Of a stretch of 64,000 bases of DNA, positions 28,801 through 37,046 are shown one piece after another (the stretch's first letter is position 1; each line of letters begins with the position of its first letter). This stretch comes from Anaerococcus degeneri. Its GTDB lineage: Bacteria > Bacillota > Clostridia > Tissierellales > Peptoniphilaceae. The DNA is taken from assembly GCF_017874475.1 (NCBI RefSeq), contig NZ_JAGGLO010000001.1, positions 62,001 to 126,000 on the forward strand, given 5' to 3'. The position numbers and the translations under genes were made by a program. Below the pieces are notes generated by a model, which had not been told where the DNA came from, ran no database searches, and saw nothing but the letters and a program-made list of their open reading frames with translations.

Positions 28801-29363
28801 GTTCCCTAGATCCACATGACGTATTAGATGTTCTTGGCAAGGTTGGAGTTCAAGATTACATCACCAAGGAAGTCCAAAAAGTATATAGGCAACAAGGTGT
28901 TGAAATCGACGATAGGCACATAGAAGTAATTGCTCGTCAGATGCTAAAGAAGGTAAAAATCATTGAATCAGGCGACACAGAATTCTTGCCAGAAAGCTTG
29001 CAAGATAGGCGTGAAGTTGATATCGTAAATGACAGGATGAAGGAAGCTGGCAAAAAGCCTGCAACCTACGAACAAGAACTCCTTGGAATCACCAAGGCAT
29101 CTCTTGCGACAGATTCATGGCTATCAGCCGCATCATTCCAAGAAACAACCAGAGTTCTAACAGATGCTTCAATCAAGGGCAAGGTTGACGACCTAAGAGG
29201 TCTAAAGGAAAATATCATCATCGGTAAACTAATTCCAGCAGGTACAGGTCTAAAATACTACAACGACGTAGAAATAGACTACGAAACCAAGGAACTAGAA
29301 GATGAACAAATCAAAGCCAACCTTGAATCGATAGAAGCAGAAGAAGAAACAGAAGAAGTATAA
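25806..29363 (+). CDS. rpoC: DNA-directed RNA polymerase subunit beta'
   Basis: 1185 residues. The N-terminal zinc ribbon is [19 protein letters not shown] (about residues 60-78), the catalytic Mg-binding NADFDGDQM lies near residues 447-455, and a second zinc site combines CHSDGF with [13 protein letters not shown]. The trigger-loop region [16 protein letters not shown] is intact. Length is typical for Firmicutes beta'. Co-transcribed with rpoB. It ends with an acidic tail and a terminator. The usual Firmicutes neighbours (L7Ae-like gene, rpsL) do not follow directly; they lie 6.7 kb downstream. Confidence 0.98.
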   Translation: MSELNQFYGMRMKVASPERIRSWSHGEVKKPETINYRTLKPEKDGLFCEKIFGPTKDYECSCGKYKRMRYKGVVCEKCGVEVTKSKVRRERMGHIELAAPVSHIWFFKGIPSKMGLLLDMSPRVLEKILYFASYVVINPGSTDLAVKQEISETEYQDILEEYPDDTEFKAAMGAEAVKELLQNIDLEKEYQLLLKELDESSNQKKVRVSRRLEVVDAFLTSGNKPEWMILDVLPVMPPELRPMVQLEGGRFATSDLNDLYRRVINRNNRLKRLLDIGAPEIIVRNEKRMLQEAVDALIDNGRRGRAVTGASNRNMKSLSDLLKGKSGRFRQNLLGKRVDYSGRSVIVVGPDLKFNQCGLPQEMALELFKPFIMNKVVEKEMAHNLKTAKKMVEKKDPRVYEVLEEVIKDHPVLLNRAPTLHRLGIQAFEPILVEGKAIKLHPLSCNAFNADFDGDQMAIHLPLSNEAQIEARLLMMSTNNILGLKDGKPITTPSQDMVLGAYYLTTIKEGAKGEGMVFESTNEMKKALVAGIVEYQSKIGVRIKKDDMDPGKIVESSVGRFIYNEGIPQDLGYVNRKEDSYSLEIDTLVDSGTLKDIIDRCFRKHGNIKTAEVLDYIKQTGYKYSTLSGLTVSMDDVKIPAEKWNLIAEADAAVDKYDKLYRRGLITDQERYEKVIEIWQDTTNKVTDALLADLKDDNNIKIFADSGARGSTNQIRQLGAMRGLMSQADGKIIEIPIKANFREGLSVQEYFISTHGSRKGLTDTALRTADSGYLTRRMVDISQDVIVTEDDCHSDGFVIAHEFKDGNELIEDLRTRIVGRTSFEDVKDEAGEIIVHKDEVIDEDLADKIVGAGIKEVKLRSVLECKAKQGVCAKCYGRNLATGKHVNMGEAVGIIAAQSIGEPGTQLTMRTFHSGGIAGVGITQGLPRVEELFEARKPKGLAFIAANSGTVSLIQNDKKTDVEITGADGTSRKYNIPFGSRILVKDGEEVQIGAQLTEGSLDPHDVLDVLGKVGVQDYITKEVQKVYRQQGVEIDDRHIEVIARQMLKKVKIIESGDTEFLPESLQDRREVDIVNDRMKEAGKKPATYEQELLGITKASLATDSWLSAASFQETTRVLTDASIKGKVDDLRGLKENIIIGKLIPAGTGLKYYNDVEIDYETKELEDEQIKANLESIEAEEETEEV

Positions 29364-29370
29364 AACAAAA

Positions 29371-29392
29371 AGGCCCCTCGTGGGTCTTTTTT
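29371..29392 (+). terminator. Intrinsic terminator after rpoC
   Basis: AGGCCC (29371-29376) pairs with GGGTCT (29382-29387), one G-U, 5-base loop, then T6. Confidence 0.85.
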
Positions 29393-29506
29393 ATCGGAAA
29401 TTTTGCAGAAAACTACCATAGGCAAGGGAAAATTAGGAAATATAATAAAAGTGAAAAGTACTTAGGGATTTTTATTAAATCGCATCCTAAATATAAAGGA
29501 GAAAAA

Positions 29507-30298
29507 ATGAAATCAAGAGAAAAGGGAATCATTACTTATATATTATTAACTAGTATTTTGGGAGCTATAACAATGCTAACTATCCCATATGCAATGGCCA
29601 AAGAATCTTATCTTTACTATGGCTTTGTTCTTGTTTTCCTAACTTGTACAATTCTTTCGGGTATGATTTTAAAAAAATACCAGAAAACAGTCAAGTATTT
29701 TGACCTAGGAGAGTATTTAACAAGCCAACAAGAAGACTTTGCCAGAATTATCCACGATGAAATCATCCAAGATCTTTATGGGATAATAAATAATCTGAAC
29801 TTAAAAACTCCTGATGTTGAAAAGGCCAAGGCAATCGCCGAAAACTTGGAAATCAAATCCAGATATATAATGACTTCTTATAGGGAAAGTTTTCTTACCG
29901 ATATGAATTTCGAAGAAAATATAAAGAGTATTTTCTATGACGTAAAAACCCTTTATCCAGGGAGAGATTTTGCAGTTTCTCTTGATATTTCAGAAAATAT
30001 TAAGGAAAAAAATTCTGAAAGCCTAAGGGATATTCTAATCATCACAAAAGAGCTAATCAACAACATCTACAAACACTCAAATGCAAGAAAAATTAATTAT
30101 AAGATAGACTTAGAAGGTAAAGATATTGTATTGTGGGTCACAAGCGATGGGGCGACATATTTAGATTATAGAAATATTTTAGAATCTAGGGGAGGAGTTT
30201 TATTTATGAAATTTTTCCTAGATTCACTTGGTGGATCCATAAAATATATTTATAAGGACGGAATATTGAAAACTCTAGTAAGGTTAGGGGACGATTAA
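29507..30298 (+). CDS. Sensor histidine kinase (LuxR/NarL-type partner)
   Basis: 263 residues. Two N-terminal membrane segments (about residues 8-28 and 36-55) with almost no external loop, then a dimerisation/phosphotransfer helix with IIHDEIIQD (phospho-acceptor His83, HDxxxQ pattern of the HisKA_3 group). The ATPase domain has its N box in KELINNIYKHSNA (about residue 181), while the G boxes are weak (SRGGVLFMKFFLDSLGGSI). The short membrane-bound input suggests it senses the envelope, as in LiaS/DesK-type kinases. The regulator gene overlaps its stop by one base. Confidence 0.88.
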   Translation: MKSREKGIITYILLTSILGAITMLTIPYAMAKESYLYYGFVLVFLTCTILSGMILKKYQKTVKYFDLGEYLTSQQEDFARIIHDEIIQDLYGIINNLNLKTPDVEKAKAIAENLEIKSRYIMTSYRESFLTDMNFEENIKSIFYDVKTLYPGRDFAVSLDISENIKEKNSESLRDILIITKELINNIYKHSNARKINYKIDLEGKDIVLWVTSDGATYLDYRNILESRGGVLFMKFFLDSLGGSIKYIYKDGILKTLVRLGDD

Positions 30299-30888
30299 TG
30301 AGGATAATAATATTAGACGACCACAAAATTTTTGGCGAAAGTCTAAAGGCCTTGCTTATGGAAAGCACAGAAATTAGCAGGTGCGATTTTGTAAGCGAGC
30401 CAGGAGATTTTTTTAAAAAAATCGAAGAAAAAGCTTATGACATCTGTCTTTTAGATATAAATTTAGATAAGGATTCTGGCTTTGAAGTCCTAAAAGAATT
30501 ATCGGCAAAAAAGGTAAACTTTAAAACGATAATCCTATCCTCCTACACCAACCCAATCTACAAGAAAAAAGCCATAGACCTAGGTGCAGCAGGATATATA
30601 TCAAAATCTATTGATTCTAAAAGTTTAATCGAAAAAATTTATAAAATCAATGATGGACTTTTGACTTGCGATGAAAATCTCATTGAAAATCCCCTTACAA
30701 AAAGGGAAGAAGAAGTCCTAAAAGCACTAATAACAGGCAAAACCAACACTCAAATAGCCAATGACCTATTCATAAGCGAACGAACTTTATACCATCATAT
30801 AGAAAATATTTATGAAAAATTGTGTGTAGAAAATAAGGTGGAATTATATGGAAAGGCTTTGGAATTAGGTTATGTAGATCAATTTTAG
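30298..30888 (+). CDS. NarL/LuxR-family response regulator
   Basis: 196 residues. Receiver domain with acidic pair DD (residues 7-8), phospho-acceptor D53 in CLLDINLD, switch Ser in ILSSY and Lys in ISKS. The C-terminal LuxR helix-turn-helix (LTKREEEVLKALITGKTNTQ, then SERTLYHHIENIYEKL) binds DNA. It forms a two-gene operon with the kinase. No target operon is obvious: the pair is flanked by rpoC and a convergent reductase gene, with terminators on both sides. Confidence 0.92.
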   Translation: MRIIILDDHKIFGESLKALLMESTEISRCDFVSEPGDFFKKIEEKAYDICLLDINLDKDSGFEVLKELSAKKVNFKTIILSSYTNPIYKKKAIDLGAAGYISKSIDSKSLIEKIYKINDGLLTCDENLIENPLTKREEEVLKALITGKTNTQIANDLFISERTLYHHIENIYEKLCVENKVELYGKALELGYVDQF

Positions 30889-30927
30889 TTCTTAATTTAG
30901 ATCCATTGTCAAGCAATAAGTCAAAAC

Positions 30928-30949
30928 AAAAGACCCAGTAGGGTCTTTT
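30928..30949. terminator. Bidirectional terminator
   Basis: AAAGACCC (30929-30936) / GGGTCTTT (30941-30948), 4-base loop, T and A tracts on both sides, between convergent genes. Confidence 0.85.
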
Positions 30950-30956
30950 ACTTTAC

Positions 30957-32078
30957 TTATTTGCTCAAAAACTCATTAGCCTTTCTTAATCCTTCGATTA
31001 TTTCTAGGCTTTGTGGGCAGATGTTTTCGCACTTGCCGCATTCTATACAAGCCTCTGGGTCTACTCCGTCTTTTAAATATTCTTCGTAGGCTTTTTTGGA
31101 TTTTTCTGCCTCATCGTAAAGATAGGCATTGTTCCACATTGCAAATACTCTTGGAATGTTGATTTCTACTGTGCATGGTAGGCAGTATTCGCAGGCTGTG
31201 CAGGCGATTTGTTCTCTTTTTTTATAAATTTCACGCGCCTTGTCATAAAATTCGATTTCTTTCTCAGATAATCTTGGATCTGCACTTGCTATCGCCATAT
31301 TTTCTGAAACTTGGTTGCTAGTATTCATGCCGGATAAAACTGTCATTACATTATCAAGGCTTAGAGGGAATTTAAGGGCAAGTTGAGCAGGGGATAGGTC
31401 TGTAAATTCAGCCATAAGCTCCCTTACTTCGTAAGGTGGATTTGCAAGTCTGCCGCCCTTAACAGGTTCCATGATAACAACAGGAATCCCCATTTTCTTT
31501 GCTAATTCATAGCCTTTTAATCCTGCTTGGAGATTTATATCCAAATAATTTAGTTGGATTTGGCAAAAATCCCAGTCATAGGCCTTGATAATTTCTTCGA
31601 AAGCCTCGTATTCATCGTGGAAGGAAAATCCTATATTTTTTACAAGGCCCTTTTCCTTTAGTTCATCAACAAAGTCAAAGACGCCCAATTCTACCATTTG
31701 TCTAAATCTTTTAATATCTAGGGAATGGAGGAGGTAAAAGTCCAGATAAGATGTCCTTAGTTTTTCTAACTGTTCCTTAAAAATCCTATAAAAATCTTCC
31801 TTTTCTTTGATTAGCCAACATGGAAGTTTACTTGCAAGGTAAATTTTATCCCTCAAATTATTTTCTTCTAAAAATTCTCCGACAAATTTTTCGCTCATTT
31901 GGTCATGGTAAGGGAAGGCTGTATCGATGTATGTAAGTCCCTTTCCGATCGCTTCTTTGAGGATTTTTGCCGATTCGACCTTGTCAATCTTGGAATTGTC
32001 GCCGCCTATGGTTTTAAATCTCATGCAACCAAAGCCGAGTCTCGAGATTTTTTCTCCTTTAAAATTAAAATATTTCAT
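30957..32078 (-). CDS. Aldo/keto reductase with C-terminal 4Fe-4S domain
   Basis: 373 residues. An aldo/keto reductase barrel (LGFGCMRF; IDTAFPYHDQMSE with the catalytic Asp/Tyr region; YLDFYLLHSL) fused to a ferredoxin-like C-terminus with CTACEYCLPC near residue 290 and CIECGKCENICPQ near residue 347. This is the clostridial ferredoxin-coupled oxidoreductase type. I choose the ATG at 32078 because AAGGAAAG lies about eight bases before it; the frame extends to 32105 without an RBS. Substrate unknown. Monocistronic. Confidence 0.9.
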   Translation of the reverse strand: MKYFNFKGEKISRLGFGCMRFKTIGGDNSKIDKVESAKILKEAIGKGLTYIDTAFPYHDQMSEKFVGEFLEENNLRDKIYLASKLPCWLIKEKEDFYRIFKEQLEKLRTSYLDFYLLHSLDIKRFRQMVELGVFDFVDELKEKGLVKNIGFSFHDEYEAFEEIIKAYDWDFCQIQLNYLDINLQAGLKGYELAKKMGIPVVIMEPVKGGRLANPPYEVRELMAEFTDLSPAQLALKFPLSLDNVMTVLSGMNTSNQVSENMAIASADPRLSEKEIEFYDKAREIYKKREQIACTACEYCLPCTVEINIPRVFAMWNNAYLYDEAEKSKKAYEEYLKDGVDPEACIECGKCENICPQSLEIIEGLRKANEFLSK

Positions 32079-32184
32079 AAATATCTTTCCTTTCTTTCTC
32101 TTCATATATCATTGTATCATAAGATTTGGGAAAAATTTAATGAAGTTTAGGAAAATTCGGTATAGTAAAATTAAAGGAGAATAT

Positions 32185-33453
32185 ATGAAAGAAAAAATAT
32201 CGTTTAAAGCCCTACCTGCCTTTGTTATTTTGGGTATAATTACAGGTCTTTTGATAGGGACCTTTAAAAAGTTTATTGGTTTTGTTTCGCACTTTATGGA
32301 AGGTTTTTTGCTTACAGACACAAAGACTGATAAGGTCATATTTTTGGCCCTTATATTAGGAATTGGCCTTGTAACTTTTTTTATTTTAAAAAATGATAAA
32401 AACACCAAAGGCTCCGGCATCCCTGTTATGACTGGCATGATGGAGGATACTATCGATGTATCAAGCGAGAAGACCATTGTCGGTAAATTTATCGCATCAG
32501 TCCTTACAATCGGGTCTGGCCTTACAGTCGGTAGGGAGGGCCCATCAGTCCAACTTGGTGGTCTAGCTGGAGATATAGTAGGGAAGTTTTTTCCTAATAC
32601 TGATAGGAATTTATTTATAGGATCGGCTGCATCGGCAGGTTTTGCAGTAGCCTTCAATGCCCCTGTGGCATCTTTGATATTCGCTGTTGAGGAGATTTTT
32701 AGGACACATAATTTTTCTACTTTCCTATCTTCAGCTCTCACAATTATCTCAGCCACAGTCACATCTGGCTTGGTTTTTGGGGACCATCCTAGCCTAGAAA
32801 ATATACCAGACTTCGCTAATATAGACCAAAAATCCTTGGTCTTAATTGTTATTTTGGGAATCCTAGCAGGCCTATCTGGAGTTTTATTTAACAAAGTAGT
32901 CATAGGTTCAAAATCCATTTACAAAAAAATTTCCTTACCAGAATTAGTAAAATATCTAGCTCCCTTTGTAATTACAGGGCTTGTTTTACTTATCGACCCA
33001 AGGCTATACGCTTCTGGCGAAGAATTAATCTACCTACCAAGCGAGGGAAATGAAGAACTTGCCACCCTTATTTATATGTACGGGGCAAAAATTTTACTCC
33101 TTGCACTAGCCTTTGGGATTGGACTTTCAGGTGGGTCTCTCGTTCCGCTTTTGGCAATCGGGGCAATCTTAGGAAATATTTACGGTTCAGTCCTTGCTGA
33201 CCTTGGTCTAATCCCCGAAGAAATGATCTACGCCATATCCCTAATCGCTATGGCAGGCCATTTTTCAGCCATAGTTAGGACGCCAATTACAGCCATTATC
33301 CTGATTTTGGAAATGACTGGCGGGGCATTTTCAAATATCTTGGTCCTAGCCCTAGTTTCCTTTGTGGCCTACCTAACAGCTGAGATTTGCCATTCTAAAC
33401 CATTTTACGAAGACCTATACGAAAGGCTTCTAATAACAGAGAAAGCTTCCTAA
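32185..33453 (+). CDS. ClC-family chloride channel/antiporter
   Basis: 422-residue membrane protein with about ten helices. Selectivity-filter motifs: GSGIP (about residues 76-80, central Ser), GREGP (about 115-119, with the gating Glu) and GGSLVPLLAIGA near residue 315. The GREGP form argues for chloride rather than the fluoride-specific CLC-F type. It lacks C-terminal CBS domains. The start at 32185 follows AAAGGAG; the frame is open far upstream but that part is antisense to the reductase gene. -10 TATAGT lies at 32161-32166. Confidence 0.92.
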   Translation: MKEKISFKALPAFVILGIITGLLIGTFKKFIGFVSHFMEGFLLTDTKTDKVIFLALILGIGLVTFFILKNDKNTKGSGIPVMTGMMEDTIDVSSEKTIVGKFIASVLTIGSGLTVGREGPSVQLGGLAGDIVGKFFPNTDRNLFIGSAASAGFAVAFNAPVASLIFAVEEIFRTHNFSTFLSSALTIISATVTSGLVFGDHPSLENIPDFANIDQKSLVLIVILGILAGLSGVLFNKVVIGSKSIYKKISLPELVKYLAPFVITGLVLLIDPRLYASGEELIYLPSEGNEELATLIYMYGAKILLLALAFGIGLSGGSLVPLLAIGAILGNIYGSVLADLGLIPEEMIYAISLIAMAGHFSAIVRTPITAIILILEMTGGAFSNILVLALVSFVAYLTAEICHSKPFYEDLYERLLITEKAS

Positions 33454-33472
33454 ATTCTAGGAAGTTTTTTTT
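33446..33472 (+). terminator. Intrinsic terminator after the ClC gene
   Basis: CTTCCTA (33446-33452) / TAGGAAG (33458-33464) with T8. The hairpin includes the stop codon. Confidence 0.88.
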
Positions 33473-33577
33473 GTGGTCATTTTATTAATATTTTTAATTT
33501 TTTAAAAACTTCATAAAAAAACTGTTATTTTCTAGAGAAATGAGATGAAAAGTGTAGAATATAAGCCAGGAGCATAT

Positions 33578-34471
33578 ATGAAGAAGAAATATACTTACAT
33601 ATTATGGATTTTTGCCATAATAGGTTTTTTCTCTATCTTAAAAAAGACCAGCCAAGTAAACCAAGCTTGGATAGATTCTTATATGGAAAGAATACGACTG
33701 GAAGAGTTTTTGAAATCTAGGATTAGCAAGGATAGGGAAGAAGAAATAAAAAATTTAACAAGAAAGGCTGATGAAAAAAGAGCTCAAGCTTATCTTGATA
33801 GAAAAATAAAAGAAAAAACACAAGAAGAATCCCAAGCCGCCGCAAACCATGTAAAAGAATTAGCAAAAAAATACCCCCAAGTTAAGGGAAGGATTATTAT
33901 TAAGGGTACAGACATAGATTTCCCTGTAGTTCAGGGAGATGACAACGAATTTTACCTTGACCACGACTATGATAATTCCTATTATATCAACGGTGGAGTC
34001 TTTATTGACTATGTTCACAAGGGCGATTTTTCTAATCAAAATACAGTTATTTACGGCCACAATGTGAGGATTGGATATATTTTCCATGACCTGGATAAGT
34101 TTAGGGACAAAAACTTCGTCAAAAACCATTCTGAAATAATTATCGATACGCCTTTGGCGAGAAGGACTTTTGATGTGGTTTGTGCCATGGATATAAAGGA
34201 TGATGCAGATTATAGGTTCTATGAATATGATGATGAGGAATTTAAAGATTATCTGAATTTGATAAAGGAAAATAACATCCTTGAAAATAAGCCTTTGCCA
34301 AAAAAAGAAGACAAGCTAATCACCCTGTCAACTTGTTCTGATATCAAGGATAGGTTTGCAATAGTGGCAGTAGAAACAACAGGCAAGTTTGTAAGGCCAA
34401 AGGACTTTAATCTCAAAAAACAAATGACCCTACAAGATAAGAGATCTACTACAAATACCTTTATATATTAA
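33578..34471 (+). CDS. srtB: Class B sortase
   Basis: 297-residue membrane-anchored transpeptidase that attaches surface proteins to peptidoglycan. One N-terminal membrane segment (YTYILWIFAIIGFFSIL), a charged coiled-coil stalk (about residues 30-95), then the sortase fold: DIDFPVVQGDDNEFYL, catalytic His in IYGHNVRIG (about residue 160), catalytic Cys in TLSTCSD (about residue 252) and Arg in DRFAIVA. The long spacing and TLSTC point to class B. The start at 33578 follows AGGAGC; an upstream ATG at 33545 lacks one. No substrate with an obvious sorting signal is in the window. Confidence 0.92.
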   Translation: MKKKYTYILWIFAIIGFFSILKKTSQVNQAWIDSYMERIRLEEFLKSRISKDREEEIKNLTRKADEKRAQAYLDRKIKEKTQEESQAAANHVKELAKKYPQVKGRIIIKGTDIDFPVVQGDDNEFYLDHDYDNSYYINGGVFIDYVHKGDFSNQNTVIYGHNVRIGYIFHDLDKFRDKNFVKNHSEIIIDTPLARRTFDVVCAMDIKDDADYRFYEYDDEEFKDYLNLIKENNILENKPLPKKEDKLITLSTCSDIKDRFAIVAVETTGKFVRPKDFNLKKQMTLQDKRSTTNTFIY

Positions 34472-34475
34472 TTAA

Positions 34476-34505
34476 AATCTTCCTAGATTCTGGGAAGATT
34501 TTTTT
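34476..34505 (+). terminator. Intrinsic terminator after srtB
   Basis: AATCTTCCTA and CTGGGAAGATT form a stem with one G-U pair, followed by T7. Confidence 0.85.
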
Positions 34506-34741
34506 CTTGCTTATTTTCATTGGATTTTATTGTTTTTATCATATTTTGTTTTGGATTATAAAAAAATGATAACAAATAGAAAATTATTTAACTAAGGATA
34601 TGCATCCAAGCTTATCAGTAGGTTTGTCCTGCAGGTGGTGGTTGGGTCTTTATTTCAACAATCTATTATGGATATATTAGGTAAAGATCTTATGATCTTG
34701 GCTTTTAGATTTTTCATAAATGTAAGATTTATTGGAAAATT
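34506..34741. other. AT-rich gap, possible short open frame
   Basis: No recognised gene. A plus-strand frame of 52 codons is open from 34596 to the TAG at 34752 (contains FVLQVVVGSLFQQSIMDILG), but it has no start codon at its head and no RBS, and it runs into the terminator of the minus-strand pseudogene. It could be a remnant of a lost gene or chance. Confidence 0.35.
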
Positions 34742-34784
34742 AAAAAGGACCTAGACAGGTGTTTACACCTCCTAGGGCCTTTTG
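34742..34784 (-). terminator. Two-tier terminator of the PPC-domain pseudogene
   Basis: Outer stem AAAAGGACCTAG (34743-34754) with CTAGGGCCTTTT (34772-34783), inner stem AGGTG/CACCT with a TTTA loop. On the minus strand it ends in TTTTT. Confidence 0.82.
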
Positions 34785-34800
34785 TTTGTAGGAACATTTT

Positions 34801-35223
34801 TCAATCAAATTTAAATAGGTTGATTCCTATTTCATCGTCAATTTTTCTTTCAACCCTGCCATCAATTATATCTATGACCATTTCACAAGTAACGCTGATA
34901 TTTGCCCTTATTAGGTGGCCGCCTAAGCCGTGGCCTTCATCGTCAGATGCGGATATGTGGAGGTGGGGATAGTATTTTCCATCCTTGGTAGTTATAGTTC
35001 CATTTATACCGAGAATTTCAAAAATGCCTTTGAAATTTTTTTCTGTATAGGACTTATCATCAACCTTATAAACACCAATAGTAAAGTCATCGGTAGCTCC
35101 GATGGCAGAAATGGTTGCGAGTTTTATGTCTTATTTGAGGGCGATTTGCTTTAAAGCCTCGTGGACTTCTTCGCCTCTTTCAAATCTTGCAATAATTTTC
35201 TTGTCAAATCCTCTATAATCCAT
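34801..35223 (-). pseudogene. PPC/DUF296-domain DNA-binding protein, interrupted by a stop codon
   Basis: Reading the minus strand from ATG 35223 gives 140 codons in one frame that match the PPC (PD1-like, AraC-unrelated) DNA-binding domain: start MDYRGFDKKIIARFERGEEV, then ISAIGATDDFTIGVY, then the hallmark HLHISASDDEGHGLGGHL and SVTCEMVIDII. Codon 31 (35133-35131) is TAA between ALK and DIKLATI, with no frameshift. One base change from GAA or CAA would explain it. RBS AGGAG and a terminator are intact, so decay is recent or the stop is a sequencing error. A restart at an internal codon is unlikely, since no ATG follows before the conserved core. Confidence 0.8.
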
Positions 35224-35260
35224 AAAACTCTCCTATTTTGCCTTAAAGCTAAATTAAATT

Positions 35261-35761
35261 TTAAACTAATTTCTTAACAGCTTCTAGGGCAGCATCGAAG
35301 TTTACTTCGTTAGTAACTTCTGGAACGTATTCTACGTATTGAACTGTTCCTTCTTTGTCGATTACAACAATACCTCTTGTTAGAAGTTTTAATTCATCGA
35401 TTAAAAAGCCATATTTTTCACCAAATTCCCTATTTTTGTAGTCTGAAACTGTGATTGTATTGCCTATTTCATAAGCATCGCAAAATCTTTTTTGGGCAAA
35501 TGGTAGGTCAAGAGTGATGTTTACTATAGAAACATCTCCTGAAAGTTCACTTGCTTCCTTGTTAAATCTTTTTGCTTGGAAGGCACAAACGCTAGTATCG
35601 AGTGATGGGGCAACTGAGATTACAACTACTTTTCCCTTTAGATCATCAAGATTGAAATCTGATAGGTCATTTTTACTAGCTGTGAAATTTGGGGCCTTGT
35701 CACCAACTTTAATTTCATTTCCTAATAAGTTTACCTTGTTTCCTGCAAATGTAATATCCAT
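35261..35761 (-). CDS. tpx: Thiol peroxidase
   Basis: 166-residue peroxiredoxin that reduces peroxides with thioredoxin. Peroxidatic Cys59 lies in PSLDTSVC and resolving Cys94 in KRFCDAYE, the spacing expected for Tpx (60/94). GDKAPNFTA precedes them. RBS AAAGGAGA stands before the start. It is monocistronic, 37 bases upstream of the PPC pseudogene on the same strand, and may share its transcript. Confidence 0.95.
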   Translation of the reverse strand: MDITFAGNKVNLLGNEIKVGDKAPNFTASKNDLSDFNLDDLKGKVVVISVAPSLDTSVCAFQAKRFNKEASELSGDVSIVNITLDLPFAQKRFCDAYEIGNTITVSDYKNREFGEKYGFLIDELKLLTRGIVVIDKEGTVQYVEYVPEVTNEVNFDAALEAVKKLV

Positions 35762-35948
35762 AAATTTATCTCCTTTAAAAATTTTTTAACACTAATATTA
35801 TACCCAATATATCTTGATATAAATTATTTTTTGAAAATTTTTTATAAAAATATAGGACAAAGTTCTCTATATACAGATAGTTGGAATTTAGTAAAAAATT
35901 CTAAATAAGTAAATAGCTTTCAAATATGATTAGAAATAAGTAATATAC

Positions 35949-35977
35949 TTGACAAGAAGGCACTAAGCGTGTAGAAT
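35949..35977 (+). promoter_or_regulatory. Promoter of the str operon
   Basis: TTGACA (35949-35954), 17-bp spacer, TAGAAT (35972-35977), about 50 bp before the rpsL ribosome site. Confidence 0.8.
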
Positions 35978-36036
35978 AGTTAAGGATTGGCAGAAGATTG
36001 CCAATTTATTAAATTTTAAAGAATAGGAGGTGCATT

Positions 36037-36444
36037 ATGCCAACAATTAATCAACTTGTTAGAAAAGGTAGAAAAAGCGAAAAATCTAAATCAGATACAC
36101 CAGCTTTAGGTTATAACTACAACACTCTTAAGAGTAGAATAACACCTAACCAATCACCACAAAAACGTGGAGTTTGTACATCTGTTAGAACAGTTACACC
36201 TAAAAAGCCAAACTCAGCTCTAAGAAAGATTGCCAGAGTTAGACTTACAAATGGTGCTGAAGTGCTTTCATACATTCCAGGAATTGGACACAACCTACAA
36301 GAACACAGTGTTGTACTAATTAGAGGTGGTAGGGTAAAGGACCTTCCAGGTGTTAGATACCATATCATCAGAGGTACACTTGATACAGCAGGTGTTGATG
36401 GAAGAAAACAAGGTAGATCTAAATACGGAGCAAAAAGAGGCTAG
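36037..36444 (+). CDS. rpsL: 30S ribosomal protein S12
   Basis: 135 residues. Decoding-centre protein of the small subunit. [12 protein letters not shown] opens it; the streptomycin-site loops read [11 protein letters not shown] and [17 protein letters not shown]. Lys in TPKKPNS and in RVKDLPG are the wild-type forms linked to streptomycin sensitivity. AGGAGGTG precedes the ATG. First gene of the str operon. Confidence 0.98.
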   Translation: MPTINQLVRKGRKSEKSKSDTPALGYNYNTLKSRITPNQSPQKRGVCTSVRTVTPKKPNSALRKIARVRLTNGAEVLSYIPGIGHNLQEHSVVLIRGGRVKDLPGVRYHIIRGTLDTAGVDGRKQGRSKYGAKRG

Positions 36445-36563
36445 TAATTAGTTGAAAAATAAGTGCATAATGTGCCTATTTATATAAAGGTATATGTGCA
36501 CACTTAACGATTAAGATCGAGTACTCAAGATATTACACATAATTGGTAAAGGAGGGAAGAAAA
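36445..36563 (+). other. Structured rpsL-rpsG intercistronic region
   Basis: 119 nt with an imperfect inverted repeat from about 36460 to 36508: AAGTG-CATA pairs with TATG-(TGCA)-CACTT, and CC-TATTT with AAA-GG around ATAT. No T tract follows. In E. coli the equivalent spacer binds S7 for translational control; whether this one does is unknown. Confidence 0.45.
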
Positions 36564-37034
36564 GTGTCAAGAAAAGGACATATACCAAAAAGAGAGGTAA
36601 TGCCTGATGCTAAGTATAACGATAGAGTGGTAACAAAGCTTATCAACAACGTTATGCTAGACGGCAAAAAAGGCATTGCTACAAAAATAGTTTATGAAGC
36701 TTTTGATATAGTACAAGAGACTAAAGGCGAAGACGCTATTGAAGTTTTCCACCAAGCAATGGAAAACATAATGCCAACTCTAGAAGTTAAGGCAAGAAGA
36801 ATCGGTGGTGCAAACTACCAAGTACCAATGGAAGTTAGACCAGAAAGAAGACAAACACTAGCCCTAAGATGGTTAGTAAACTTTGCTCGCCAAAGAGGCG
36901 AAAAAACTATGGTTGAAAGACTTTCTAAAGAAATTATCGATGCATCAAACAATGCGGGTGCCGCAGTAAAAAGAAAAGAAGAGATGCATAGGGCAGCAGA
37001 AGCTAATAAGGCTTTCGCGCACTTTAGATATTAG
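36564..37034 (+). CDS. rpsG: 30S ribosomal protein S7
   Basis: 156 residues, exactly the usual S7 length when started at the GTG at 36564 ([15 protein letters not shown]), nine bases after GGAGG. A longer frame from 36543 adds seven residues upstream of that RBS and is not needed. [15 protein letters not shown] and [16 protein letters not shown] are diagnostic. It nucleates the head of the 30S subunit. Confidence 0.97.
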   Translation: MSRKGHIPKREVMPDAKYNDRVVTKLINNVMLDGKKGIATKIVYEAFDIVQETKGEDAIEVFHQAMENIMPTLEVKARRIGGANYQVPMEVRPERRQTLALRWLVNFARQRGEKTMVERLSKEIIDASNNAGAAVKRKEEMHRAAEANKAFAHFRY

Positions 37035-37046
37035 TTAGGGGGATAA

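Noticed and set aside
31927-32184. Extended N-terminus of the ClC gene
   Set aside because: That stretch is antisense to the reductase gene and lies upstream of the RBS and -10 used by the ATG at 32185.
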